The notes beneath the pieces were generated by a model. It was not told where the DNA came from. It saw only the letters and a list, made by a program, of their open reading frames with translations, and made no database searches. The translations under genes and the position numbers were made by a program. 6,422 bases of DNA from Acidobacteriota bacterium (GTDB lineage Bacteria > Acidobacteriota > UBA4820 > DSQY01). Numbering within the stretch: position 1 is the first letter of the stretch; each line of letters starts with the position of its first letter. The DNA lies in the NCBI GenBank assembly GCA_021814355.1, contig JAKAIJ010000151.1:1-6422 (forward strand). The letters run 5' to 3'. Positions 1 through 5,523 of the stretch are shown here, in pieces.

Positions 1-15
1 CCGTCCCGTCCCGTC
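1..15 (+). repeat. CCGTC pentanucleotide repeat, three copies at the window edge
   Basis: Bases 1-15 are three perfect copies of CCGTC inside the Pro/Ala/Arg-rich linker codons of the DUF2339 gene. Because the window starts here, the array may continue upstream. A 5-base unit is out of phase with codons, so gain or loss of one copy would shift the frame. Three copies in a low-complexity GC-rich linker can easily arise by chance. Confidence 0.5.
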
Positions 16-2360
16 CGGCGTCTCCCGCCGGGCCCCCGCCGGCGCCGCCGCGCCCCGCTCCGCCGGCTTCTCCCCCCGGCCCGCCGCCGCGCAGGCTGCC
101 CGGCCTCGAGGAGATCCTGGGGACCAAGGGGCTGGTCTGGATCGGCGCGCTGGCTTTGGCCTTCGCGGGCATCTTCCTCGTGAAGGTCTCCTTCGACCGG
201 GGCTGGCTCAGCCCGGCCGTGCGCATCCTCCTGGGCGTGCTCTTCGGCGCGGCCCTGCTGGTCGCGGGCGAGCTCCTGCGCAAGCGCTACGCCCTCATCT
301 CCCAGGGCTGCTCCGCCGCGGGCATCGCCGACCTCTTCGCCTGCTTCCTCGCGGCGGCGAACCTCTACAAGCTCATTCCGCCGCTGGCGGGCTTCGGCCT
401 CATGGCCCTCACCACCGCGGTGGCGGTGGTCCTCTCCCTGAGGCAGGGGCCGTTCATCGCGGTTCTCGGCCTCATCGGCGGGTTCTTCACCCCCTACTGG
501 ATCCAGACGGGCGAGCCCCGGCCGGGGCCGCTCTTCACCTACCTCCTGATGCTCCAGGTGGGGCTCCTGGCGGTGACCCGGGCCCGGCGCTGGTGGCCGC
601 TCGCGGGCCTCACGCTGCTCGCGGGCATGGCCTGGGTGGGCCTCTGGCTGGCGCTTCCCTTCAAGCCCGACCATGCGGTCTACGTGGGGCTGTTCCTGCT
701 CGCCTCCGTGGCGGCGTTCTTGGCCTCGGGGTTCTTCGGAGAGGCCGCGAGCGCCTGGGGCGACGCCCGGATCCCGGTGGGACTGGGCTGGGGGGCCATG
801 GGTTCGGGCCTCGTGATGATGGCCGCCCTCACGGGGGTGAGCGGCTACGGCACGATGGAGTGGGCCTTCCTGGGGTTGCTAGGGGCGGGGTGCCTCGCCA
901 TGGGCCGCCTGGACCCCAACTTCGAGGGGACCGCCTGGCTCGCCGCGGGAGGCACGGCCTTTCTGCTCCTCGCCTGGAGCGTCCGGATGGCCGGGCCGGA
1001 CCCGTGGGAGTTTTTGGGGACGGCCGCGGCGTTGGGCGGCCTCTACGCCGCGGGGGGCTACGCCTGCCTCTGGGGCGCGAAGAGGCCCGGCCACTGGGCC
1101 GCCCTCTCCGCGGCGTCGGGCGTGGTCTACCTTCTCGTCGCCTACCACGGGGCGGAGCGGTTCTTGAAGGACGCCCACTGGGGCGGCCCCACGCTCGGCC
1201 TCGCCGTGGTCTACCTCCTGGCCGCCCTGCCGGTGGCATCGCGTCGCGGGTCGCTGCCCGACGGCGATGCGGCCCTCGCGGCCCTGGCGGTGGCCGTGAC
1301 CTCCTTCGTCAGCCTCGCGGTGCCCATGGAGCTGGAGCGCGAATGGCTCGCGGTGGCGTGGGCCTTCGAGGTGACGGCGCTCTGCTGGCTCGCCTCGCGC
1401 CTCAAGGTGCCCGCCCTCGGCAAGCTCGCCTGGGTCCTCGGGGGGCTGGTGGCGGCCCGGCTCCTCTTCAACCCCTACGTCTTCACCTACCCCATCGGGA
1501 CGGAGCCGCTGGTGAACTGGCTCCTATACGGCTACGGCCTTCCGGCCCTGGCCTTCGCCCTGGCCGCGCGCCTGTGTCGAGAGGAGCGCCCCGGCCTCTC
1601 GGAGGCCCTTCAGTGGGGAGCGCTCGCCTTCGGCGGCGCCCTCGTCGCGCTGGAGGTCCGGCAGTACTTCCACCCCGGGGACCTGGCCCGGGGCGACGTG
1701 ATGCTCGCCGAGTGGGGCGCCTACTCCGGCGTCTGGCTCGCCTACGCCCTCGGGCTCCAGCTCGCCGCGCGCCGCTGGCCCCTGCGGAGCCTGGACTGGG
1801 GCGGGCGCCTCGCGGCGGTGGCGGGCCTCGGGGCCGCGGCCTTCGGCTCCTGCCTGGCGGCGAACCCACTCTGGACGCACCACCCCGTGGGCGAGTCGCC
1901 GGTCTTCAACGCCCTTCTCTTCGTCTACGGCCTCCCGGCGGTGTTGGCGTTGGCCGTGGCGGGGTTCCGGCTCCAGGTGGGCGACACCCTCTTCGCGCGG
2001 TTCGCGGGGCTCTCGGGGCTCGTGCTGCTCTTCGTTCTGCTGACCCTCGAGATCCGCCAGGCCTTCCACGGCACCTGGCTCGATCGGGGTGCCACCACCA
2101 GCCCGGAGAACTACGCCTACTCGGCGGGCTGGATCCTCTTCGCCACGGTGCTACTCGTGGTGGGGATCGCCCGGGCCTACCCCGTTTTCCGCTACGCCTC
2201 GCTCGCGGTCATGCTCCTGGCGGTGGGCAAGGTCTTCGTCTACGACATGGCCAACCTGAGGGACCTCTACCGCGCCCTCTCCTTCCTCGGCCTCGGGGCG
2301 AGCCTCATCCTCCTGGCCTTCCTTTACCAGCGGTTCGTTTTCCGGAGGGAGCCGCGATGA
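1..2360 (+). CDS. DUF2339 family polytopic membrane protein, 5' partial
   Basis: This is an integral inner-membrane protein of unknown function, recognised as DUF2339. The reading frame is open from base 3 to the TGA at 2358-2360 (785 residues visible), so the true start lies left of the window. A TTG at 156 could be read as a start, but it falls inside the first membrane helix and is unlikely. Residues 1-33 are a Pro/Ala/Arg-rich linker. The family signature follows from about residue 34 (LEEILGTKGLVWIGALALAF, then FLVKVSFDRGWLSP and a Gly-rich helix ending AGELLRKR). From there to the end I count roughly 25 hydrophobic segments separated by short loops, with no catalytic motif. The C-terminal third is a tandem duplication, listed separately. 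The stop overlaps the next start (ATGA), implying coupled translation with the DUF3999 gene. In my knowledge the two families are often neighbours. The family call is firm; any role in envelope biogenesis is inference. Confidence 0.9.
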   Translation, partial: VPSRPASPAGPPPAPPRPAPPASPPGPPPRRLPGLEEILGTKGLVWIGALALAFAGIFLVKVSFDRGWLSPAVRILLGVLFGAALLVAGELLRKRYALISQGCSAAGIADLFACFLAAANLYKLIPPLAGFGLMALTTAVAVVLSLRQGPFIAVLGLIGGFFTPYWIQTGEPRPGPLFTYLLMLQVGLLAVTRARRWWPLAGLTLLAGMAWVGLWLALPFKPDHAVYVGLFLLASVAAFLASGFFGEAASAWGDARIPVGLGWGAMGSGLVMMAALTGVSGYGTMEWAFLGLLGAGCLAMGRLDPNFEGTAWLAAGGTAFLLLAWSVRMAGPDPWEFLGTAAALGGLYAAGGYACLWGAKRPGHWAALSAASGVVYLLVAYHGAERFLKDAHWGGPTLGLAVVYLLAALPVASRRGSLPDGDAALAALAVAVTSFVSLAVPMELEREWLAVAWAFEVTALCWLASRLKVPALGKLAWVLGGLVAARLLFNPYVFTYPIGTEPLVNWLLYGYGLPALAFALAARLCREERPGLSEALQWGALAFGGALVALEVRQYFHPGDLARGDVMLAEWGAYSGVWLAYALGLQLAARRWPLRSLDWGGRLAAVAGLGAAAFGSCLAANPLWTHHPVGESPVFNALLFVYGLPAVLALAVAGFRLQVGDTLFARFAGLSGLVLLFVLLTLEIRQAFHGTWLDRGATTSPENYAYSAGWILFATVLLVVGIARAYPVFRYASLAVMLLAVGKVFVYDMANLRDLYRALSFLGLGASLILLAFLYQRFVFRREPR
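1419..2195 (+). repeat. Two tandem ~131-residue modules in the DUF2339 protein
   Basis: The protein encoded here contains the same module twice. Copy 1 (about 1419-1802) has FNPYVFTYPIGTEPLVNWLL, then YGLPALAFALAARL, LEVRQYFH and AYSGVWLAYALGL. Copy 2 (about 1803-2195) has in the same order ANPLWTHHPVGESPVFNALL, YGLPAVLALAV, LEIRQAFHG and AYSAGWILFATVLL. The Asn-Pro pairs are at 1470 and 1863 (131 codons apart), and the LE[VI]RQ motifs are at 1650 and 2046 (132 codons apart). The constant offset supports a true duplication rather than generic hydrophobic similarity. Each copy would hold about four membrane helices. A weaker half-copy may precede them (EWLAVAWAFEVTALCWLASR, about 1340-1400). 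I infer that this is a feature of the family rather than a recent event, since the copies have diverged strongly. Confidence 0.65.
2344..2360 (+). promoter_or_regulatory. Shine-Dalgarno GGAGG plus ATGA stop/start overlap
   Basis: GGAGG at 2344-2348 lies 8 bases before the ATG at 2357, whose last two bases form the TGA that ends the DUF2339 gene. The Shine-Dalgarno sequence sits in the last codons of the upstream gene. It fixes the DUF3999 start at 2357 even though the same frame stays open far upstream, to about 593. The arrangement is typical of translational coupling. Confidence 0.85.
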
Positions 2361-4333
2361 GCGCCCCGCGCTGCACGGCCCTGCCCCTCGCCCTGATCCT
2401 CTGCCTGCCGCTCGCCGCCGCCGCGCAGGCGCCCTCCACCCAGCGCTACACGCGGGCCGTGACGGTGGCGGCGCCGGGGTGGACCCGCCTCAGGCTGGAC
2501 CCCGCCACCCTGGGAAAGATGGCCCCCGACACCGCCGACCTGCGCCTCTACGACGCGGCGGGCCGGGAGGTCCCCTACCTTCTGCTCACCGCCCGGGCCG
2601 CCGGAAGCCCGCTCAAGGCCGAGGCCCTCTCGGCGCAGGAGTCGGCGGGCGGGTGGAGCCTCGAGTTCGACCTGGGGGCGGACGCGCCCCCCCACCGTGC
2701 CTTCCGCTTCGTCTTCGAGAAGCGCACCGCGGCGGCAGGCTGCCGGCTGGAGGGGAGCCCCGACCGCGGAAGCTGGACGGAGCTGGCCACGGGCGACCTC
2801 TTCCGGCTTGGGGAGGGTATGGGGCAGGCCGTCACGGAGCTGGCCTATGCCCCCACGGCGGCACGGTACCTGCGGCTCTGGTGGCCCCGCTCCGCGGGCT
2901 ACCCGGAACTGCGCGACGCGGCCGCGGAGCCCGCCCCGCTCAGGCCCGAGGAGCCCATCCGGGCGGAGCTGGCGGTGGCGCCGGACGCGGCGGCGCCGGG
3001 CGTCCAGGCCTACCGGCTGGCGCTGCCGGGGCGCGGCGTCCTGCCGCGAGCCCTCGATCTGCGGTGGCGCGGCCCGGGCGTGGTCTACTACCGCCTCCTC
3101 GGCGCCGACGACGGCCGCTGGGTCCTGCTCTCCGAGGGCGCGCGGGCGAAGCCGCCCTCCGGGCCGTGGCCGACCATCCCGCTCGCCCCCCTGGAGGCAG
3201 GCCTCGACTCGCTGCGGCTGGAGGTCTCCGCGGGGACGGCGGATGCGCCGGTCCTGGAGACCGTGGCGGGGGAGTTCGAGCCCCGCACGCTGGTCTTTTA
3301 CGCCCCGGCGGCGGAGCGGTTCACCCTGGGCTACGGAAGCCTGGGCCTCGCGCCCCCCGACTACCCTCAGCCCGCGCCGCCCGCCGCCCTCGACGCCCTG
3401 CCCCTGGCGGACCTCGGACCCGAGCGGGAGGGCGCCCGGCCCGAGCTCCCGGCGGCCAGGGCTTCCGCGGGGAGTCCCATGCCCTCCGCGAGCTTCCATG
3501 CGGCCTGGACGGTCCGCGCCGAGGGCGTCCGCCCCGGGGCCCTGGTGCGTTGCGAGCTCCCCGACGGCGTCTACGCCCAGGCCCGGCCGGACCTCGGCGA
3601 CCTGCGGGTCGAGTGCGGCGGCCGACAGGTGCCCTACCTGCTCCACCGGCCGCCCGAACCGGCGCTGGTCCTCGGGAGGTCGGGGCTCGTTCCCTCGGCG
3701 GGACGGGAGCGGGGCCGTAGCGAGATCGTTCTGGACCTGCCCGCCCGGAATCTGCCGCTCTCGCTCCTCGTCCTCACCGCGCCGGCCTCGGCCTTCCAGC
3801 GGCCCGTCGAGGTCCGGTTCGAGGGGAGCGACCCGCGGCCGGGCCTCGAGGCGCCCCCCGCGGCGCCGCCCTCCTACGAAACCTGGTCCTGCGCCGGGGC
3901 GTCGGAGCTTCCCGCCCGCCTCGCGATCCCCTTATATGCCCCATATGCCCCCGGCGGGGCCGAGCGCATCCGGATCCGCTTCACCGACGGAGAAAACCCG
4001 CCGCTCTCCGACGTGGGCGTCGCCCTCTGGCGCCGTCGTCATGTGGTACTCTTCTTCTTGCCCGAGGGGGAGTGCCGCCTCCTCTGCTCCGCCCCGGAAG
4101 TCTATGCCCCGCGGTACGACCTCGAGGGCCTGCGCGGTCAGCTCCTCGCGGCCCCGCACGCCGCCGCCTCGCTCGAGACGGCCGCCCCGGCGGGGCGGAT
4201 GGGCTCCCGAGCCGTCTGGTGGGGCCTGCTGGCCGCGCTAGTGGGGGCGGGGGCGGTTCTTCTGGCGATACTGGCCCGGACCTTACGCCGTCCCGCCGCG
4301 ACCGAGGAAGAACAGGCGGGCGGATCGCACTAG
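2357..4333 (+). CDS. DUF3999 family secreted, membrane-anchored protein
   Basis: This 658-residue protein of unknown function is recognised as DUF3999. Residues 1-25 form a Sec signal peptide with a Leu/Ala core and probable cleavage after AAAAQA. C16 is in a Leu-Ile-Leu-Cys context, not a proper lipobox. The N-terminal domain carries the family motif DLRLYDAAGREVPYLLL (61-77). Residues about 115-185 look like a discoidin (F5/8 type C)-type beta-sandwich: FRFVFEK, a Gly-Ser-Trp-Thr turn, then ARYLRLWWPR. A Pro/Ala-rich linker (about 345-378) leads to a second copy of the N-terminal motif (DLRVECGGRQVPYLL, from 415). One membrane helix lies at about 619-643, followed by a short Arg-Arg and Glu-rich tail, so most of the protein should be periplasmic. 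The start is set by GGAGG and the ATGA overlap with the DUF2339 gene, a probable partner. Sugar or glycan binding by the beta domains is only a guess. Confidence 0.88.
   Translation: MSAPRCTALPLALILCLPLAAAAQAPSTQRYTRAVTVAAPGWTRLRLDPATLGKMAPDTADLRLYDAAGREVPYLLLTARAAGSPLKAEALSAQESAGGWSLEFDLGADAPPHRAFRFVFEKRTAAAGCRLEGSPDRGSWTELATGDLFRLGEGMGQAVTELAYAPTAARYLRLWWPRSAGYPELRDAAAEPAPLRPEEPIRAELAVAPDAAAPGVQAYRLALPGRGVLPRALDLRWRGPGVVYYRLLGADDGRWVLLSEGARAKPPSGPWPTIPLAPLEAGLDSLRLEVSAGTADAPVLETVAGEFEPRTLVFYAPAAERFTLGYGSLGLAPPDYPQPAPPAALDALPLADLGPEREGARPELPAARASAGSPMPSASFHAAWTVRAEGVRPGALVRCELPDGVYAQARPDLGDLRVECGGRQVPYLLHRPPEPALVLGRSGLVPSAGRERGRSEIVLDLPARNLPLSLLVLTAPASAFQRPVEVRFEGSDPRPGLEAPPAAPPSYETWSCAGASELPARLAIPLYAPYAPGGAERIRIRFTDGENPPLSDVGVALWRRRHVVLFFLPEGECRLLCSAPEVYAPRYDLEGLRGQLLAAPHAAASLETAAPAGRMGSRAVWWGLLAALVGAGAVLLAILARTLRRPAATEEEQAGGSH
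3934..3951 (+). repeat. Perfect 9-base tandem repeat coding Tyr-Ala-Pro twice
   Basis: ATATGCCCC occurs twice back to back and encodes Tyr-Ala-Pro Tyr-Ala-Pro at residues 527-532 of the DUF3999 protein. It is preceded by a TTA leucine codon. The patch is AT-rich compared with the surrounding gene and looks like a slippage-type in-frame duplication. It is short, so chance is possible. Confidence 0.6.
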
Positions 4334-4338
4334 AGAGA

Positions 4339-4358
4339 GGCCGAGGCGGCCCTCGGCC
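4339..4358 (+). terminator. GC-rich hairpin after the DUF3999 gene
   Basis: GGCCGAGG (4339-4346) and CCTCGGCC (4351-4358) form a perfect 8-bp stem with a 4-base loop, starting 5 bases after the TAG at 4331-4333. No T-run follows, so it is not a canonical intrinsic terminator. It could weaken read-through into the ferritin-like gene, protect the 3' end of the upstream message, or be a by-product of GC-rich sequence. It lies in the only gap (49 bases) between the two gene blocks, which favours some role. Confidence 0.35.
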
Positions 4359-4382
4359 CGGAGCCCCGGCGAAGAGAGTCCA

Positions 4383-4865
4383 GTGGATATCCAGACCCTC
4401 GTCAGACCCCTCGAACAGATGGAGGCCGCCCTGGGTGCCCTCTATCTGGAGTTCAGCCGCGTCTTCGTCTCCGACGGCGAAGCCCACGCGCTCTTCTCGC
4501 GCCTCTCTCAGGAGGAGAAGTCCCACCTGATGCTCATCCAGTTCGAAAAACGGCTGATGAAACAGAACCCCGGACTCCTGGGCGAGGTGAACCTGGAGCC
4601 CGGGGCGATCCTGGAGGTATGCGACCGCGCCGAGAAGGCGCGGCGGCACGCGGGGCGCATGACCCTCCGGGAGGCGGTCGAGCTGGCCCTCGCGCTGGAG
4701 GGCAGCGACGCCGAGAGCTACATCCGCGACCTCCAGGGCGGCGGGTCGCCGGAGCTGGTCCGCCTGGTGAAGAACCTGCGCGCGGGCGACCACGCCCACC
4801 ACCAGGCCCTCCTCGCCTTTGCCCAGTCGCGCGGCTTCGCCAAGGCCGGCGAGAAGCGCGGATGA
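4383..4865 (+). CDS. Ferritin-like diiron-type four-helix protein (rubrerythrin-like, no rubredoxin domain)
   Basis: This 160-residue cytoplasmic protein has the helix and ligand pattern of the ferritin/rubrerythrin superfamily. Helix 1 carries E23 (LGALYLEFSRVF). Helix 2 carries E45-x-x-H48 (SQEEKSHLMLIQFEKRL). Helix 3 carries E106 with Y113 seven residues later (ALALEGSDAESYI), as in rubrerythrins. Helix 4 carries D136-x-x-H139 (GDHAHHQALL), with Asp in place of the usual Glu. All metal-ligand positions are therefore filled, and a diiron centre for peroxide or oxygen reduction, or iron handling, is plausible. There is no C-terminal Cys-x-x-Cys rubredoxin module, so an electron donor would have to be separate. 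The GTG start at 4383 keeps helix 1 whole; a GAGAG 4 bases upstream is a weak, closely spaced Shine-Dalgarno sequence. The next ATG, at residue 13, would cut helix 1. The fold is likely; the exact activity is unknown. Confidence 0.78.
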   Translation: MDIQTLVRPLEQMEAALGALYLEFSRVFVSDGEAHALFSRLSQEEKSHLMLIQFEKRLMKQNPGLLGEVNLEPGAILEVCDRAEKARRHAGRMTLREAVELALALEGSDAESYIRDLQGGGSPELVRLVKNLRAGDHAHHQALLAFAQSRGFAKAGEKRG

Positions 4866-4903
4866 GCGCAGGAGCGGACGGCCGCGCCCCGCTCGGGAGC
4901 TGA
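4862..4903 (+). CDS. Possible 13-codon mini-ORF bridging two genes
   Basis: An ATG overlaps the TGA of the ferritin-like gene (ATGA, 4862-4865) and opens a 13-residue frame (MSAGADGRAPLGS). It ends with a TGA at 4901-4903, one base before the ATG of the next gene at 4905. Ribosomes finishing the ferritin-like gene could restart here and be delivered to the next start, giving coupling across the gap. The composition (Ala, Gly, Arg, Pro) is what random GC-rich sequence gives, and no function for the peptide is suggested. It may well be fortuitous. Confidence 0.2.
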   Translation: MSAGADGRAPLGS

Positions 4904-4904
4904 C

Positions 4905-5348
4905 ATGGAGCGCCCCACCGACACGACCGCCCAGGGATCCACGGCGCCTCCCCCGGAGCGGGACGCTCTCGCGCGGGCCGCCGTGGACGGCCTCCTCGCC
5001 GCCTACCAGGCCGCCGACGCCGACCGGGGGGAGCGGCACGCCCACATTCCCACCACCGAGATCATCGAGTGGAAGGGGCTCGCCAACATCTGGCACGCCA
5101 GCGTGGACGAGTTCCGCCAGACCGTGGAGGCCCACAAGAACGAGCCCCTCCATCAGGAGACCGTGGAGGAGGCGGTGGAGTGGCTCTCGCCGCTCACCGC
5201 GCTGGTCTTCCGCAAGGTGAAGACCACCATTCCCGACGGCCGCACCTTTCTCACGCCGGCGCTCTTCGTGGTGACCCCCGACCGGCAGGGCGGCTACAAG
5301 GTGGCCTTCTCCTGGTGGGGCGCCTTCCCGGACTGGTTCTCCGGCTGA
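4905..5348 (+). CDS. Small soluble protein, possibly NTF2/SnoaL-like
   Basis: I do not firmly recognise this 147-residue protein. It has no signal peptide or membrane helix. Residues 1-18 are a polar, Pro/Thr-rich tail. Residues 19-41 look like a helix (ALARAAVDGLLAAYQAADAD). A segment with EIIEWKGLANIWHASVDEF (52-70) and a Glu-rich helix (80-94) follow. The end is a beta-meander: LTALVFRKVKTTIPDG (97-112), TFLTPALFVVTPDRQGGY (114-131), KVAFSWWGAFPDWF (132-145). A first helix followed by long strands with a Gly turn and a closing aromatic strand fits the cone-shaped NTF2/SnoaL fold, used by small isomerases, hydratases and ligand-binding proteins. This is inference from pattern only. The ATG at 4905 has GGGAG 5 bases upstream. 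It lies 39 bases after the ferritin-like gene and is probably cotranscribed with it. That a real gene exists here is much surer than the fold. Confidence 0.7.
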   Translation: MERPTDTTAQGSTAPPPERDALARAAVDGLLAAYQAADADRGERHAHIPTTEIIEWKGLANIWHASVDEFRQTVEAHKNEPLHQETVEEAVEWLSPLTALVFRKVKTTIPDGRTFLTPALFVVTPDRQGGYKVAFSWWGAFPDWFSG

Positions 5349-5357
5349 TCCCCGCAG

Positions 5358-5371
5358 GGCGCCGCGGCGCC
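5358..5371. repeat. 14-bp perfect palindrome in the gap before the small basic gene
   Basis: GGCGCCGCGGCGCC is fully self-complementary and lies between the stop at 5346-5348 and the ATG at 5383. It could fold into a short hairpin just upstream of that start. In sequence this GC-rich a palindrome of this length is not rare, so no function is assigned. Confidence 0.35.
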
Positions 5372-5382
5372 GCAAGAGACGC

Positions 5383-5523
5383 ATGCCCTCGAAGATCCGC
5401 AAACCCAGAAAGCCGAAGCCGCGCATCCCCCTTCCCGGGAAGGGGCCGAAGGTGATCGCGCCAAGGAAGGGCAAAGGAGCCCCCAAGCCGCCCCGCCGCC
5501 CGTCGCCGGAGGAGCTCGAGTGA
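5383..5523 (+). CDS. Small lysine/proline-rich basic protein, 46 residues
   Basis: I do not recognise the family. The protein begins MPSKIRKPRKPKPRIPLPGK and ends in an acidic PSPEELE tail. It has 9 Lys, 6 Arg and 13 Pro in 46 residues and only 3 acidic residues, all at the end, so it should be very basic, unstructured and cytoplasmic. Several points argue for a real gene. It starts 34 bases after the previous stop, overlaps the hydrolase start by 4 bases (GTGA), and has G or C at about 40 of 46 third positions. Its lysine richness is not what random GC-rich sequence gives. The Shine-Dalgarno sequence of the hydrolase lies in its last codons, so its translation may control hydrolase expression. 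Its own Shine-Dalgarno signal (AAGAGA, 3 bases before ATG) is weak. Nucleic-acid or ribosome binding would suit the charge but is inference. A leader-peptide role is the alternative. Confidence 0.6.
   Translation: MPSKIRKPRKPKPRIPLPGKGPKVIAPRKGKGAPKPPRRPSPEELE
5428..5445. repeat. 18-bp perfect palindrome inside the small basic gene
   Basis: CCCCTTCCCGGGAAGGGG is fully self-complementary and encodes part of the Ile-Pro-Leu-Pro-Gly-Lys-Gly-Pro stretch of the 46-residue protein. In RNA it can form a 7-bp stem (CCCCUUC with GAAGGGG) closed by a CCGG loop. At an assumed GC content of about 73%, I expect roughly 0.1 such perfect palindrome in a window this size, so it is mildly unusual. It could slow ribosomes or expose or hide the downstream hydrolase start. 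Confidence 0.5.
5508..5522 (+). promoter_or_regulatory. Strong Shine-Dalgarno GGAGGAG plus GTGA overlap for the hydrolase
   Basis: GGAGGAG at 5508-5514 is the longest Shine-Dalgarno match I see in the window. It lies 5 bases before the GTG at 5520, which shares bases with the TGA ending the 46-residue gene. It fixes the hydrolase start at GTG 5520 and indicates coupled translation with the small gene. The same bases encode the Glu-Glu near the end of the small protein. Confidence 0.8.

Noticed and set aside
593..2356. An upstream extension of the DUF3999 frame, open back to 593
   Set aside because: The extension overlaps the DUF2339 gene in another frame and encodes Arg/Gly/Pro-rich nonsense. 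The signal peptide, GGAGG and ATGA overlap all place the start at 2357.
2390..2405. C16 of the DUF3999 signal peptide as a lipoprotein cysteine
   Set aside because: The context is Leu-Ile-Leu-Cys, lacking the small residue expected before the lipobox Cys. A normal Ala-x-Ala-type cleavage site follows at residues 23-25.
2324..3646. A 440-codon minus-strand frame opposite the DUF3999 gene
   Set aside because: Its Gly/Arg/Pro-rich composition, lack of domains and full antisense overlap with a recognised family mark it as a shadow frame.
2479..4241. Two long + strand frames in the other phases of the DUF3999 gene (2479-3720 and 2697-4241)
   Set aside because: Both give Arg/Pro/Ser/Gly-rich products with no domain and sit wholly inside the DUF3999 coding region, so they are shadows.
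4863..4905. The ferritin-like gene and the following gene share a frame with no other stop between them, suggesting TGA read-through or selenocysteine
   Set aside because: Fourteen stop-free codons are ordinary at this GC content. The TGA follows a natural protein end, no convincing SECIS-type stem-loop is seen, and the downstream gene has its own ATG and GGGAG.
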